Below, one piece after another: positions 25,305-34,058 of a stretch of 35,254 nt of DNA; position 1 is the first letter of the stretch, and every line of letters begins with the position of its first letter. The DNA is from Synechococcus sp. UW140 (lineage in GTDB: Bacteria > Cyanobacteriota > Cyanobacteriia > PCC-6307 > Cyanobiaceae), in contig CAMASU010000001.1 of assembly GCA_945861105.1 (NCBI GenBank), forward strand, positions 1-35,254. The letters are read 5' to 3'. A program made the position numbers and the translations under genes. The notes beneath the pieces are model-generated. The model made no database searches. It was given only the letters and a program-made list of their open reading frames with translations, and was not told the origin of the DNA.

Positions 25305-26584
25305 CCCGGATCCAGTTGGGTCAGGGCCTGCTGCACGGCGGCATAGCAGCGGTCGAGCTCGGCGGCCGTGATGGTCAGCGGCGGCATCAGGTACACCACC
25401 GAGCCGAGGGGCCGCAGATAGACCCCCTGGGCCAGGCAGAGCCGCTGCAGCTCCCGCCCGATGGGCTGCAGGTAGCCGCCAGGGCCCCGCAGGTCGAAGG
25501 CGGCGATGGTCCCCAGCAGCCGGGGCCGCTGCACCAGCGGATGGCCGGCCAGGATCTGCAGCCGCGTTCGGTGCAGCTGCTCGAGGCGGCGGGGCCGGTC
25601 TGGATCGGCGTCCAGCAGGTCGAGGCTTGCGAGGGCTGCCGCACAGCCCAGGGGGTTGGCAGTGAAGCTGTGGCCGTGGAAGAACGTGGTTGCCGGGTCC
25701 TGACCGCAGAAGCTCCCATGCAGGGCTTCGCTGGCCAGGGTCACGGCCATCGGCAGAAACCCCCCTGTGAGCCCCTTGGAGAGGGCCACCAGGTCGGGGG
25801 TCAGGCCGGCGCGGTGGCAGGCGAACAGGTCACCCGTGCGGCCGAAACCGGTGAGCACCTCGTCGGCGATGAGCAGGGCACCGGCGGCCCGGGTGCGTTC
25901 GGCGACGGCCTGCAGGAACGACGGCCGCACCATCGCCATGCCGCCTGCCCCCTGCACCAGGGGTTCGAGGATCACGGCCACCGTCGGGGTCTGCAGCAGG
26001 GCCTCGAGGGCCTGCAGGGCGCTGGCTTCGCGGCCCTCCACCCCGTCGTCATCCCACCAGGTGGCGGGCCAGGGGGCCCGGGCCACCGGAAAGAGCAGCG
26101 GCTCGAACGGGGCGTTGAACAGGCCCCGGCTGCCCACAGCCATCGCCCCGACGGTGTCTCCGTGGTAGGCGCCCTCGAAGGCGATCAGCTGCCGCCGGTC
26201 GGGATCCAGCCGTTGCTGGTGCTGCCAGGCCAGCTTCAGCGCCACCTCAATGGCGGTGGAGCCGTCATCGGAGAAGAACACCCTGTCCAGGCCGGGCCAG
26301 TGGACGCAGAGCCGTTCCGCCAGGCGGGCCGCCGGGCCGTGGCGGAAGTCGGCGAAGATCACCTGCTCGAGGGTGCGGGCCTGGGCGGCGATGGCCGCGG
26401 CGATGGTGGGTTCGCCATGGCCGTGCAAGGTCACCCACCAGCTGCTGATGGCATCGATCAGCTGCCGGCCGTCCTCCAGCTCCAGCCAGACCCCGCAGCC
26501 CCGGCGCACGGCCAGGGGCGCCGGGCCGTCGCCGGTGCGGCGGAGGGGATGCCAGAGATGGGGATGCCAGCTAGGGTCTGCCAT
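25301..26584 (-). CDS. bioA: adenosylmethionine-8-amino-7-oxononanoate aminotransferase
   Basis: BioA converts 7-keto-8-aminopelargonate to 7,8-diaminopelargonate in biotin synthesis, using S-adenosylmethionine as amino donor. The 427-residue PLP enzyme shows AISSWWVTLHGHG (W49-W50 substrate pocket), FFSDDGSTAIEVALK, the YHGDT loop (Y140) and LIADEVLTGFGRTG with D241. The PLP lysine is K270 in LVALSKGLTGGFLP, and FFHGHSFTANPLGCAAA follows. These features separate BioA from general class III aminotransferases. It starts 4 bp after the fumC stop, forming a two-gene operon with no obvious metabolic link; other biotin genes are not in the window. The last 4 bp overlap DUF3143. Confidence 0.95.
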   Translation of the reverse strand: MADPSWHPHLWHPLRRTGDGPAPLAVRRGCGVWLELEDGRQLIDAISSWWVTLHGHGEPTIAAAIAAQARTLEQVIFADFRHGPAARLAERLCVHWPGLDRVFFSDDGSTAIEVALKLAWQHQQRLDPDRRQLIAFEGAYHGDTVGAMAVGSRGLFNAPFEPLLFPVARAPWPATWWDDDGVEGREASALQALEALLQTPTVAVILEPLVQGAGGMAMVRPSFLQAVAERTRAAGALLIADEVLTGFGRTGDLFACHRAGLTPDLVALSKGLTGGFLPMAVTLASEALHGSFCGQDPATTFFHGHSFTANPLGCAAALASLDLLDADPDRPRRLEQLHRTRLQILAGHPLVQRPRLLGTIAAFDLRGPGGYLQPIGRELQRLCLAQGVYLRPLGSVVYLMPPLTITAAELDRCYAAVQQALTQLDPG

Positions 26585-26588
26585 GGGG

Positions 26589-28001
<1,413 letters not shown>

Positions 28002-28105
28002 GGGGCGGAATCTTTTTCGGTTTGGAAGCAATCCTGGCGGGTTGCCGGGAGCATTGGTTCCCTTCCCTAGCACGGTGGTAACCCTTCGCGTCGCCACCCA
28101 GGGAG

Positions 28106-28609
28106 ATGCTGGACCACCTGCTCCCCCCGCTCAACGACCACAACCTGCCCTGGATGGACACGATCCACCCGATCGTTGTTCATTTTGTGATTGCCATGGC
28201 ACTGATCAGTGTCGTGTTTGACCTGGTAGGGGTGCTGATGCGGAAGCCTCAACTTTTTGAGGTCAGTTTCTGGAATCTGATTGTGGCCACAGTGGCCATT
28301 TTTGTCGCCATCATCTTCGGGCAGGTCGAGGCCGGTCTGGCGGATCCCTACGGGGCCTCCCGTGACATTCTCAACCTGCACAGCACCATCGGTTGGAGTC
28401 TTGCCGGGGTGCTGGGCGTGCTCACTGGCTGGCGCTATGTGGTGCGCCAGGGTGATCCCCTCAGCCTTCCCCGTGGGGTGCTGGTGCTCGATGGGGTGCT
28501 GGCCCTGCTGGTGGTCACCCAGGTCACCCTCGGGAACCAGCTGATCTGGACCTATGGCCTGCACACCGTCAAGGTCGTTGAGGCCATGAGGGCCGGGGTG
28601 CTGTCATGA
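28106..28609 (+). CDS. DUF2231 membrane protein, first of a tandem pair
   Basis: A 167-residue protein with about four hydrophobic helices and no signal peptide. Near the N-terminus is the DUF2231 signature MDTIHPIVVHFVIAMAL, with two histidines at the start of helix 1. Then come FWNLIVATVAIFVAIIFGQV and EAGLADP, NLHSTIGWSLAGVLGVLTGW, and a final helix followed by YGLHTVKVVE. The function is unknown; such proteins often flank respiratory oxidase genes in cyanobacteria. A GGGAG lies directly against the ATG at 28106, unusually close. The stop overlaps the next gene (ATGA, 28606-28609), which is a paralogue. First gene of the predicted oxidase operon. Confidence 0.87.
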   Translation: MLDHLLPPLNDHNLPWMDTIHPIVVHFVIAMALISVVFDLVGVLMRKPQLFEVSFWNLIVATVAIFVAIIFGQVEAGLADPYGASRDILNLHSTIGWSLAGVLGVLTGWRYVVRQGDPLSLPRGVLVLDGVLALLVVTQVTLGNQLIWTYGLHTVKVVEAMRAGVLS

Positions 28610-29220
28610 CCCCCGTCGCGCCGGCCCCCGCCTTGGAGATCGCCTCCTCCCTCGGGCCCAACGACCTTCCTTACGCCCTGCCGCTGCACCCCAACCTGGT
28701 GCACTTCACGATCGGCCTGTTTGCCATTGCCATCGCCTTTGATGTGGCCGGTGCCCTGTACCCCGCCGAGAAGCGGGTCTTCCGCTGGCTGGCCCTGCCA
28801 GTGACCCGCAGCGGATTCCACGATGTCGGCTGGTACAACCTGCTGGCCTGTGCCGTCGTCACCTTCTTCACGGTGGCGGCCGGCTTTTTTGAGATTCTGC
28901 TGGCAGATCCGATCCCCGGCGTTCGCAGCACCCTGGGACTGGGGGCCACTGTGACCATGCTCTGGCATGGCGTCGGTGGTGTGCTGCTGCTGCTCACCAT
29001 CGTTGCCATGACGGTGTGGCGTGGCTTTCAGCGTTTTGTCTGGCGCCGCGACTATGGCCGTCAGGTGTCCTGGTCCTATCTGGCCCTGGGGGTGGCCCTG
29101 CTGCTGGTGCTCGGGCTGCACGGCACCCTCGGCGCCGAACTGGCGGCGGAGTTCGGGGTGCACATCACCGCCGACCAGATGCTGGCCTCCGGCGTCAATC
29201 CCCGCACCGCGCTGCCCTGA
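28606..29220 (+). CDS. DUF2231 membrane protein, second of a tandem pair
   Basis: A 204-residue protein related to its neighbour: LPLHPNLVHFTIGLFAIAIAF matches the HPxxVHF signature. WYNLLACAVVTFFTVAAGFF and EILLADP match FWNLIV...EAGLADP, and WHGVGGVLLLLT matches LHSTIGWSLAGVL. About four transmembrane helices are expected. It has an N-terminal extension and a longer loop after helix 1 (YPAEKRVFRWLALPVTRSGF). Histidines near the membrane faces could bind heme or quinone, but this is speculation. The start overlaps the previous stop as ATGA, and the oxidase subunit II gene begins 9 bp after its TGA. Confidence 0.87.
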   Translation: MTPVAPAPALEIASSLGPNDLPYALPLHPNLVHFTIGLFAIAIAFDVAGALYPAEKRVFRWLALPVTRSGFHDVGWYNLLACAVVTFFTVAAGFFEILLADPIPGVRSTLGLGATVTMLWHGVGGVLLLLTIVAMTVWRGFQRFVWRRDYGRQVSWSYLALGVALLLVLGLHGTLGAELAAEFGVHITADQMLASGVNPRTALP

Positions 29221-29229
29221 GACGATCCC

Positions 29230-30174
29230 ATGACTCCGACGTTCCAACGCCCGTCGCGGCCATCTGCGATCGGCCTGCTGCTGATCGCCGCGGGCCTGCT
29301 GCTGAACCTGCTGATCAGCCTGGCCATGGCCCGCGCCTCCCATGGTTGGCTGCCGGTGCAGGCCTCCTCGGCAGCCCCCCACGTGGATGGGCTCTTCGCC
29401 CTGGAGACAGGAATCGGTACCTTCATTTTCCTGGGATGCCTGAGTGTCATCGCCTGGACGCTGCTGTTCAACCGTGCGCCCCGATACGACCTGGTCGATG
29501 GCGATCCGATTGAGGGCAATCTGCGCCTTGAGATCACCTGGACCGTCTTGCCATTTGTGCTGGTGATGCTGATCGCAGCCCATACGATCCGGGTGAATCA
29601 CACCCTTGCCACCCTGGGCGGCAAGGAGCGGGTGGCCGAGAATGGTGCAGCGCCAGCATTGACCGCCAGCGACCGTGCCGCCGGCACCAGCTTCGGACCG
29701 ATCGAGGTGATTGCCCGCCAGTGGTCATGGGAGTTTGTCTATCCGAATGGGGTGCGCAGCACCGAGCTGCATCTGCCCCTTGATCTTCGAGCCGACCTGC
29801 GGTTGACCTCCATGGATGTGCTGCACAGCTTTTATGTGCCGGCCTTCCGCCTGAAGCAGGATCTTGTGCCGGGCAGCGTCATCCGCTACGCCCTCACCCC
29901 CACCCGCGAGGGGCGTTACCGCCTGCGGGACGCCATGTTCAGCGGTGGCTACTTCGCCACCAATCAGACCGATGTGGTGGTCGAGGCCTCTGAGACCTTT
30001 GATGCCTGGCTGACTGCCGCCGCCCGTCAACCCCTGGTGGAGGCCCCCAATCTGGCGGTGGAGATGCACCGCAAACGACTGGCCGACGGCGACCACGGCT
30101 GGGCGACGGTGCCGCCGGCACCACCCCCCCGGGTGAATGTCACCACCGCTGTTGATGCTCCCCACGAGGCCTGA
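29230..30174 (+). CDS. ctaC: cytochrome c/quinol oxidase subunit II lacking CuA ligands (ARTO type)
   Basis: The 314-residue protein has two N-terminal membrane helices (about 13-35 and 60-80, with a further hydrophobic stretch at 103-119) and a periplasm/lumen-facing cupredoxin domain. RQWSWEFVYPNG (163-174) and SMDVLHSFYVPAFRLKQDLV (194-213, H199) are typical subunit II features. However, the segment where the CuA ligands C-x3-C-x3-H-x2-M should be reads YRLRDAMFSGGYFATNQ (230-246), with no cysteine. A CuA centre is therefore not possible. This is the hallmark of the cyanobacterial alternative respiratory terminal oxidase, proposed to oxidise quinol. It is followed 4 bp later by subunit I. 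Confidence 0.93.
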   Translation: MTPTFQRPSRPSAIGLLLIAAGLLLNLLISLAMARASHGWLPVQASSAAPHVDGLFALETGIGTFIFLGCLSVIAWTLLFNRAPRYDLVDGDPIEGNLRLEITWTVLPFVLVMLIAAHTIRVNHTLATLGGKERVAENGAAPALTASDRAAGTSFGPIEVIARQWSWEFVYPNGVRSTELHLPLDLRADLRLTSMDVLHSFYVPAFRLKQDLVPGSVIRYALTPTREGRYRLRDAMFSGGYFATNQTDVVVEASETFDAWLTAAARQPLVEAPNLAVEMHRKRLADGDHGWATVPPAPPPRVNVTTAVDAPHEA

Positions 30175-30178
30175 GATC

Positions 30179-31870
30179 ATGTCTGATTCCATTGTTTTTG
30201 ATCCTCGGGTCTTGCGGGCCCCCCATCCAGTCCCCGGAGCCCCCGATAACTGGAAGCGGTTTTTTGGCTTTAACACTGATGCCAAGGTGATTGGCATTCA
30301 ATATATTGTACTGTCGTTATTCTTCCTGCTAGTGGGAGGGCTGCTGGCCATGATTATCCGGGGTGAGCTGATTACGCCGCCCTCTGATCTCGTGGACCCA
30401 ACCGTCTACAACGGGCTGTATACGATGCATGGAACAGTGATGCTGTTCCTGTTCTTGTTTCCGATTCTCAATGGCTTGAACAACCTGTTGATCCCGCCGA
30501 TGATCGGGGCTCCGGACATGGCATTCCCGCGTCTGAATGCTGCCGCCTTCTGGCTTGTTCCTGTGTTTGGGGTGCTGCTGATGGCCAGCTTTTTTGTGCC
30601 TGGCGGTCCGTCATCCTCGGGCTGGTGGGCCTATCCACCCGTCAGCACCCAGAATCCGCTTGGTCATTTGGTGAATGGCCAGTTTCTATGGATTTTGGCG
30701 GTCGCTATTTCCGGCGTGTCATCGATCATGGGGGCGATCAATTTCACGACAACCATCCTGCGGATGCGAGCCCCCGGCATGACGTTCTTTCGCATGCCGA
30801 TTTTCTGCTGGACGGCGGCTGCGGCCCAGACGATTCAATTGATAGGCCTGCCTTCGTTGACCGGCGGCGCGATCATGTTGCTTTTTGACCTCAGCTTCGG
30901 CACCAGCTTTTTCAAGCCGGAGGGAGGTGGTGATCCGATGTTGTATCAACACTTCTTCTGGTTTTACTCCCATCCGGCGGTGTACGTAATGGTGCTACCG
31001 GTCTTTGGTATCTTCTCTGAGCTGCTGCCGGTTTATGCCCGCAAGCCTCTCTTCGGATACAAGGTGGTTGCCGTCGCCTCGTTCGGGATCACATTCCTGG
31101 GTTTGATCGTGTGGGTGCATCACATGTTCTACAGCGGTACCCCCCAGTGGATGCGCAACTTATTCATGGTCACCACGATGTTGATTGCGGTGCCCACAGG
31201 CATCAAGGTATTTGCCTGGTTGGGTACCCTGTGGCGTGGTAAGTTGCGGCTGGCAACGCCGATGTTGTTCTGCCTTGGTGGCATTGTCAACTTTATCTTT
31301 GCTGGTATCACGGGCGTGATGTTGGCGACAGTGCCGATTGATATTCATGTTGGCAACACCTATTTTGTGGTCGGTCACTTTCACTATGTGATCTTCTGTA
31401 CAATCACCCTTGGGGTGTTCGCTGCCATTTATCACTGGTTTCCCAAGTTCACCGGCCGCATGTACTACGAAGGGCTTGGTCAGCTGCACTTCTGGATTAC
31501 CTTCGTCGGTAGTGCTCTTAACTTCCTGCCGATGCATTGGTCTGGACTGATGGGCATGCCGCGACGGGTCGCGTCCTACGACCCTGAGTTCGCCCTTGCC
31601 AACGTGCTGGCAAGCCTTGGGGCCTTCCTGCTCGGTGTGGCCATGATCCCCTTCCTTCTGAACATGGTCAGTTCCTGGGCTCGGGGGCCCCGGGCCCCGG
31701 CCAACCCCTGGAATGCCATCGGCCTCGAATGGTTGTTGCCTTCCCCTCCACCGGCCGAAAACTTTGAGCACGACGTTCCCACGGTGATTGCCGGTCCCTA
31801 TGGCTATGGGCTTGGTGAACCACTTGTGGCAGACCAGGACCGATTCATTGCCCGCTCCGAAGAGGCCTGA
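30179..31870 (+). CDS. ctaD: heme-copper oxidase subunit I
   Basis: The 563-residue catalytic subunit has twelve or more membrane helices. Heme and copper ligands are intact: H84 (YTMHGTVML, low-spin heme), H265, H314 and H315 for CuB (FYSHPAVYVMVLP, VWVHHMFY), and H400/H402 (VVGHFHYVIF) for the high-spin and low-spin hemes. Y269 is in place for the His-Tyr link. The D-channel Asp (D113, GAPDMAFPRLN) and the K-channel Lys (K343, PTGIKVFAW) are present. The D-channel Glu of A1-type oxidases is replaced by Ala (HPAVY), with Tyr-Ser before the His, as in A2-type oxidases. The gene is visibly less GC-rich than ctaC. The ATG at 30179 is chosen over a GTG at 30137 inside ctaC. Confidence 0.96.
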   Translation: MSDSIVFDPRVLRAPHPVPGAPDNWKRFFGFNTDAKVIGIQYIVLSLFFLLVGGLLAMIIRGELITPPSDLVDPTVYNGLYTMHGTVMLFLFLFPILNGLNNLLIPPMIGAPDMAFPRLNAAAFWLVPVFGVLLMASFFVPGGPSSSGWWAYPPVSTQNPLGHLVNGQFLWILAVAISGVSSIMGAINFTTTILRMRAPGMTFFRMPIFCWTAAAAQTIQLIGLPSLTGGAIMLLFDLSFGTSFFKPEGGGDPMLYQHFFWFYSHPAVYVMVLPVFGIFSELLPVYARKPLFGYKVVAVASFGITFLGLIVWVHHMFYSGTPQWMRNLFMVTTMLIAVPTGIKVFAWLGTLWRGKLRLATPMLFCLGGIVNFIFAGITGVMLATVPIDIHVGNTYFVVGHFHYVIFCTITLGVFAAIYHWFPKFTGRMYYEGLGQLHFWITFVGSALNFLPMHWSGLMGMPRRVASYDPEFALANVLASLGAFLLGVAMIPFLLNMVSSWARGPRAPANPWNAIGLEWLLPSPPPAENFEHDVPTVIAGPYGYGLGEPLVADQDRFIARSEEA

Positions 31871-31874
31871 ACCG

Positions 31875-32471
31875 ATGACCACCGCCCATCCCCCCGCATC
31901 TGCCCCCGCTGCCGAGCATTCGCATGGTGGCTACAATCTGACAGGATTTATCATCTTTCTGTGCTCTGAAAGCATCATCTTCCTGGCATTCTTTGCGGGT
32001 TTTACTGTTCTCAAGCTAAGCTCCCCTGTCTGGTTGCCCGAGGGCGTCGAGGGGCTTGAGGTGCGCATGCCCTTCATTAACACTGTCATTCTTGTCAGCA
32101 GTAGCTTTGTGGCCGTTCTGGCGGAGAAAGCCCTGCACCGCCGTGCCCTCTGGAGCTTCAGGGGATGGTGGTTGCTGACCATGCTGATGGGGGCCTATTT
32201 TGTCTATGGGCAGTATGTCGAATGGTCTGAACTGGCCTTTGGTCTTGGTAGCGGTGTGTTTGGCTCCACTTTCTATTTGCTGACCGGTTTTCATGGTCTG
32301 CATGTCATCACTGGCATCCTGCTCATGGGGCTGATGCTGCTGCGCTCATTTCGGCCAGGTAACTACAACGGTGGCGAGGCTGGCGTGGCATCAGTCTCGT
32401 TGTTCTGGCACTTTGTGGATGTGATCTGGATCATTCTGTTCCTGCTCATCTACGTCTGGCAGAGACACTGA
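31875..32471 (+). CDS. ctaE: heme-copper oxidase subunit III
   Basis: A 198-residue membrane protein with five helices and the subunit III pattern: YNLTGFIIFLCSESIIFLAF (SE on helix 1), MPFINTVILVSSSFVAVLAE, FGSTFYLLTGFHGLHVITGI and SLFWHFVDVIWIILFLLIYVW (split by position: SVSLFWHFVDVIWIILF then LLIYVW). The conserved Glu and the FHGxHV and WHFVD motifs are present. It starts 4 bp after ctaD (ATG at 31875; an open extension lies inside ctaD) and completes the C-D-E set. Subunit III stabilises the enzyme and its proton uptake. Base composition resembles ctaD rather than the flanking genes. Confidence 0.95.
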   Translation: MTTAHPPASAPAAEHSHGGYNLTGFIIFLCSESIIFLAFFAGFTVLKLSSPVWLPEGVEGLEVRMPFINTVILVSSSFVAVLAEKALHRRALWSFRGWWLLTMLMGAYFVYGQYVEWSELAFGLGSGVFGSTFYLLTGFHGLHVITGILLMGLMLLRSFRPGNYNGGEAGVASVSLFWHFVDVIWIILFLLIYVWQRH

Positions 32472-32537
32472 TCACGGTCATTCTGGCTGTTTCTTGTTCC
32501 CATCCCCTGCCCCCCACGCCATCACCAGACTGCTGCC

Positions 32538-34058
32538 ATGATCATCGACGACACCCATTACGACGTCATTATCATCGGCAGTGGTGCTGCCGGGGGAACG
32601 CTGGCTGGCCGGCTTGCGGGCCGTGGTCGCCGGGTGCTTCTGCTCGAACGAGGAGGCCAGTTGCCCCTGGTGGACCAGAACGTCGCCGACGTCGACCTGT
32701 TTCGCAAGGATCGTTATCACCCAGCCCGGGAGACCTGGATGGGCCCCGATGCTGATCCCTTTGCCCCCCAGGCCATCTACGCCCTGGGGGGCAACAGCAA
32801 GATCTGGGGCGGGGTGCTTGAGCGTCTGCGGGAGGGTGACTTCCAGGAGCATCCGCTGCAGGAAGGCACCGCCCCCGCCTGGCCCTTGAGCTACCAGGAT
32901 CTGGCCCCTTGGTACGACGCTGCCGAGCAGCTCTATCGCGTGCATGGCGCTGCAGGTGCCGATCCCACCGAGCCCCCCCGCCAGGGGGCCTACGCCCAGG
33001 CCCCGCGTCCCATCGAACCCTTCCTCACCCCGGTGGGCGAGGCCCTCGAGCGGGCAGGTTGTCATCCCTACCGGTTGCCGATCAGCTGGTCAGATCAGGC
33101 CGAAGACCCCAGCGGCGATGCCGAGGTGTTCGGTGTCACCGCTGCGGTGGCCGATCCGCAACTGCAATTGCAGACCGATGCCATCGTCACGCGGCTGCAT
33201 GTGAATCCGGCTGGCACCAGGGTCAGCGGTGTTCAGGCCAGCGTGCGGGGTCAGGAGTGGCTGTTCCGTGGAGATCAGATCGTGCTGGCCGCCGGTGCCG
33301 TCAACACCGCGGCTCTGCTGTTGCGGTCCGTCAGCGATCGCCATCCCCGCGGCCTGGGCAATGGCTCCGATCTGGTGGGCCGCCATCTGATGCGCCCGCA
33401 GCTGACGTCGATCCTGCAGCTCACCGCGGTGGCCAACTCGGGACGGTATGGCCGCAGCTGGGCGGTCAATGACTACTACTGGGGCGATCGCAACGTCAGC
33501 TATCCCCTCGGCCAGGTGCGCTCGGCCGGTGGGGTGCTCCAGGATCCGCTGTTTGCCGAGTCGCCGCCGGTGCTGTCGCTGGTGACCCGGCTGCTGCCCG
33601 GTTTCGGCCTCGACCAGCTGGCCTCCCGGTCGCTGGCCTGGTGGGCCAGCACCCCCGTCGCCCCTGATCGACACAACAAGGTGTGGCTCAATGGCGAACG
33701 CCTGCATATCAACTATCTGGCGAACAACCGCGAGGCTCACGACCGCCTCGTCTACCGCTGGCTCGACACCCTCAAGGCGGTGGAGGCTGATCCGCTCGTA
33801 CACGTGCTGCAGTCTGCACCGGTGCATCCCCGCGGGGAGGCGCCGATCCAGGTGATGGGTTACGCCTGCGGCACCTGCCGCATGGGCGATGATCCGACCA
33901 CGTCGGTGGTTGACAGCAGCGGCCGTTGCCATGAATTGGAGAATCTCTACGTCGCCGATGCCAGCGTTTTTCCCAGTTGTCCTGCGGTGGGGCCGGGGCT
34001 GACCGTCATCGCTCTTGCCCTGCGTCTGAGCGACCACCTTGCCGGGGCCACGTCATGA
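32538..34058 (+). CDS. GMC-family FAD-dependent oxidoreductase
   Basis: A 506-residue flavoprotein. YDVIIIGSGAAGGTLAGRLA (8-27) is the dinucleotide-binding Gly-box, E37 ends the second strand, ALGGNSKIWGGVLERL is the FAD-contact loop, and QIVLAAGAVNTAALLL is the second FAD motif. The C-terminal GMC block is YACGTCRMGDDPTTSVVDSS, then NLYVADASVFPSCPAVGPGL. At the position of the usual catalytic His before GTC there is Tyr442. In the second active-site position (usually His or Asn, as in VNPxLT) there is Gly485. Substrate unknown; it resembles sugar or alcohol dehydrogenases. There is no signal peptide. It starts 66 bp after ctaE and overlaps the next gene (ATGA). Confidence 0.88.
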   Translation: MIIDDTHYDVIIIGSGAAGGTLAGRLAGRGRRVLLLERGGQLPLVDQNVADVDLFRKDRYHPARETWMGPDADPFAPQAIYALGGNSKIWGGVLERLREGDFQEHPLQEGTAPAWPLSYQDLAPWYDAAEQLYRVHGAAGADPTEPPRQGAYAQAPRPIEPFLTPVGEALERAGCHPYRLPISWSDQAEDPSGDAEVFGVTAAVADPQLQLQTDAIVTRLHVNPAGTRVSGVQASVRGQEWLFRGDQIVLAAGAVNTAALLLRSVSDRHPRGLGNGSDLVGRHLMRPQLTSILQLTAVANSGRYGRSWAVNDYYWGDRNVSYPLGQVRSAGGVLQDPLFAESPPVLSLVTRLLPGFGLDQLASRSLAWWASTPVAPDRHNKVWLNGERLHINYLANNREAHDRLVYRWLDTLKAVEADPLVHVLQSAPVHPRGEAPIQVMGYACGTCRMGDDPTTSVVDSSGRCHELENLYVADASVFPSCPAVGPGLTVIALALRLSDHLAGATS

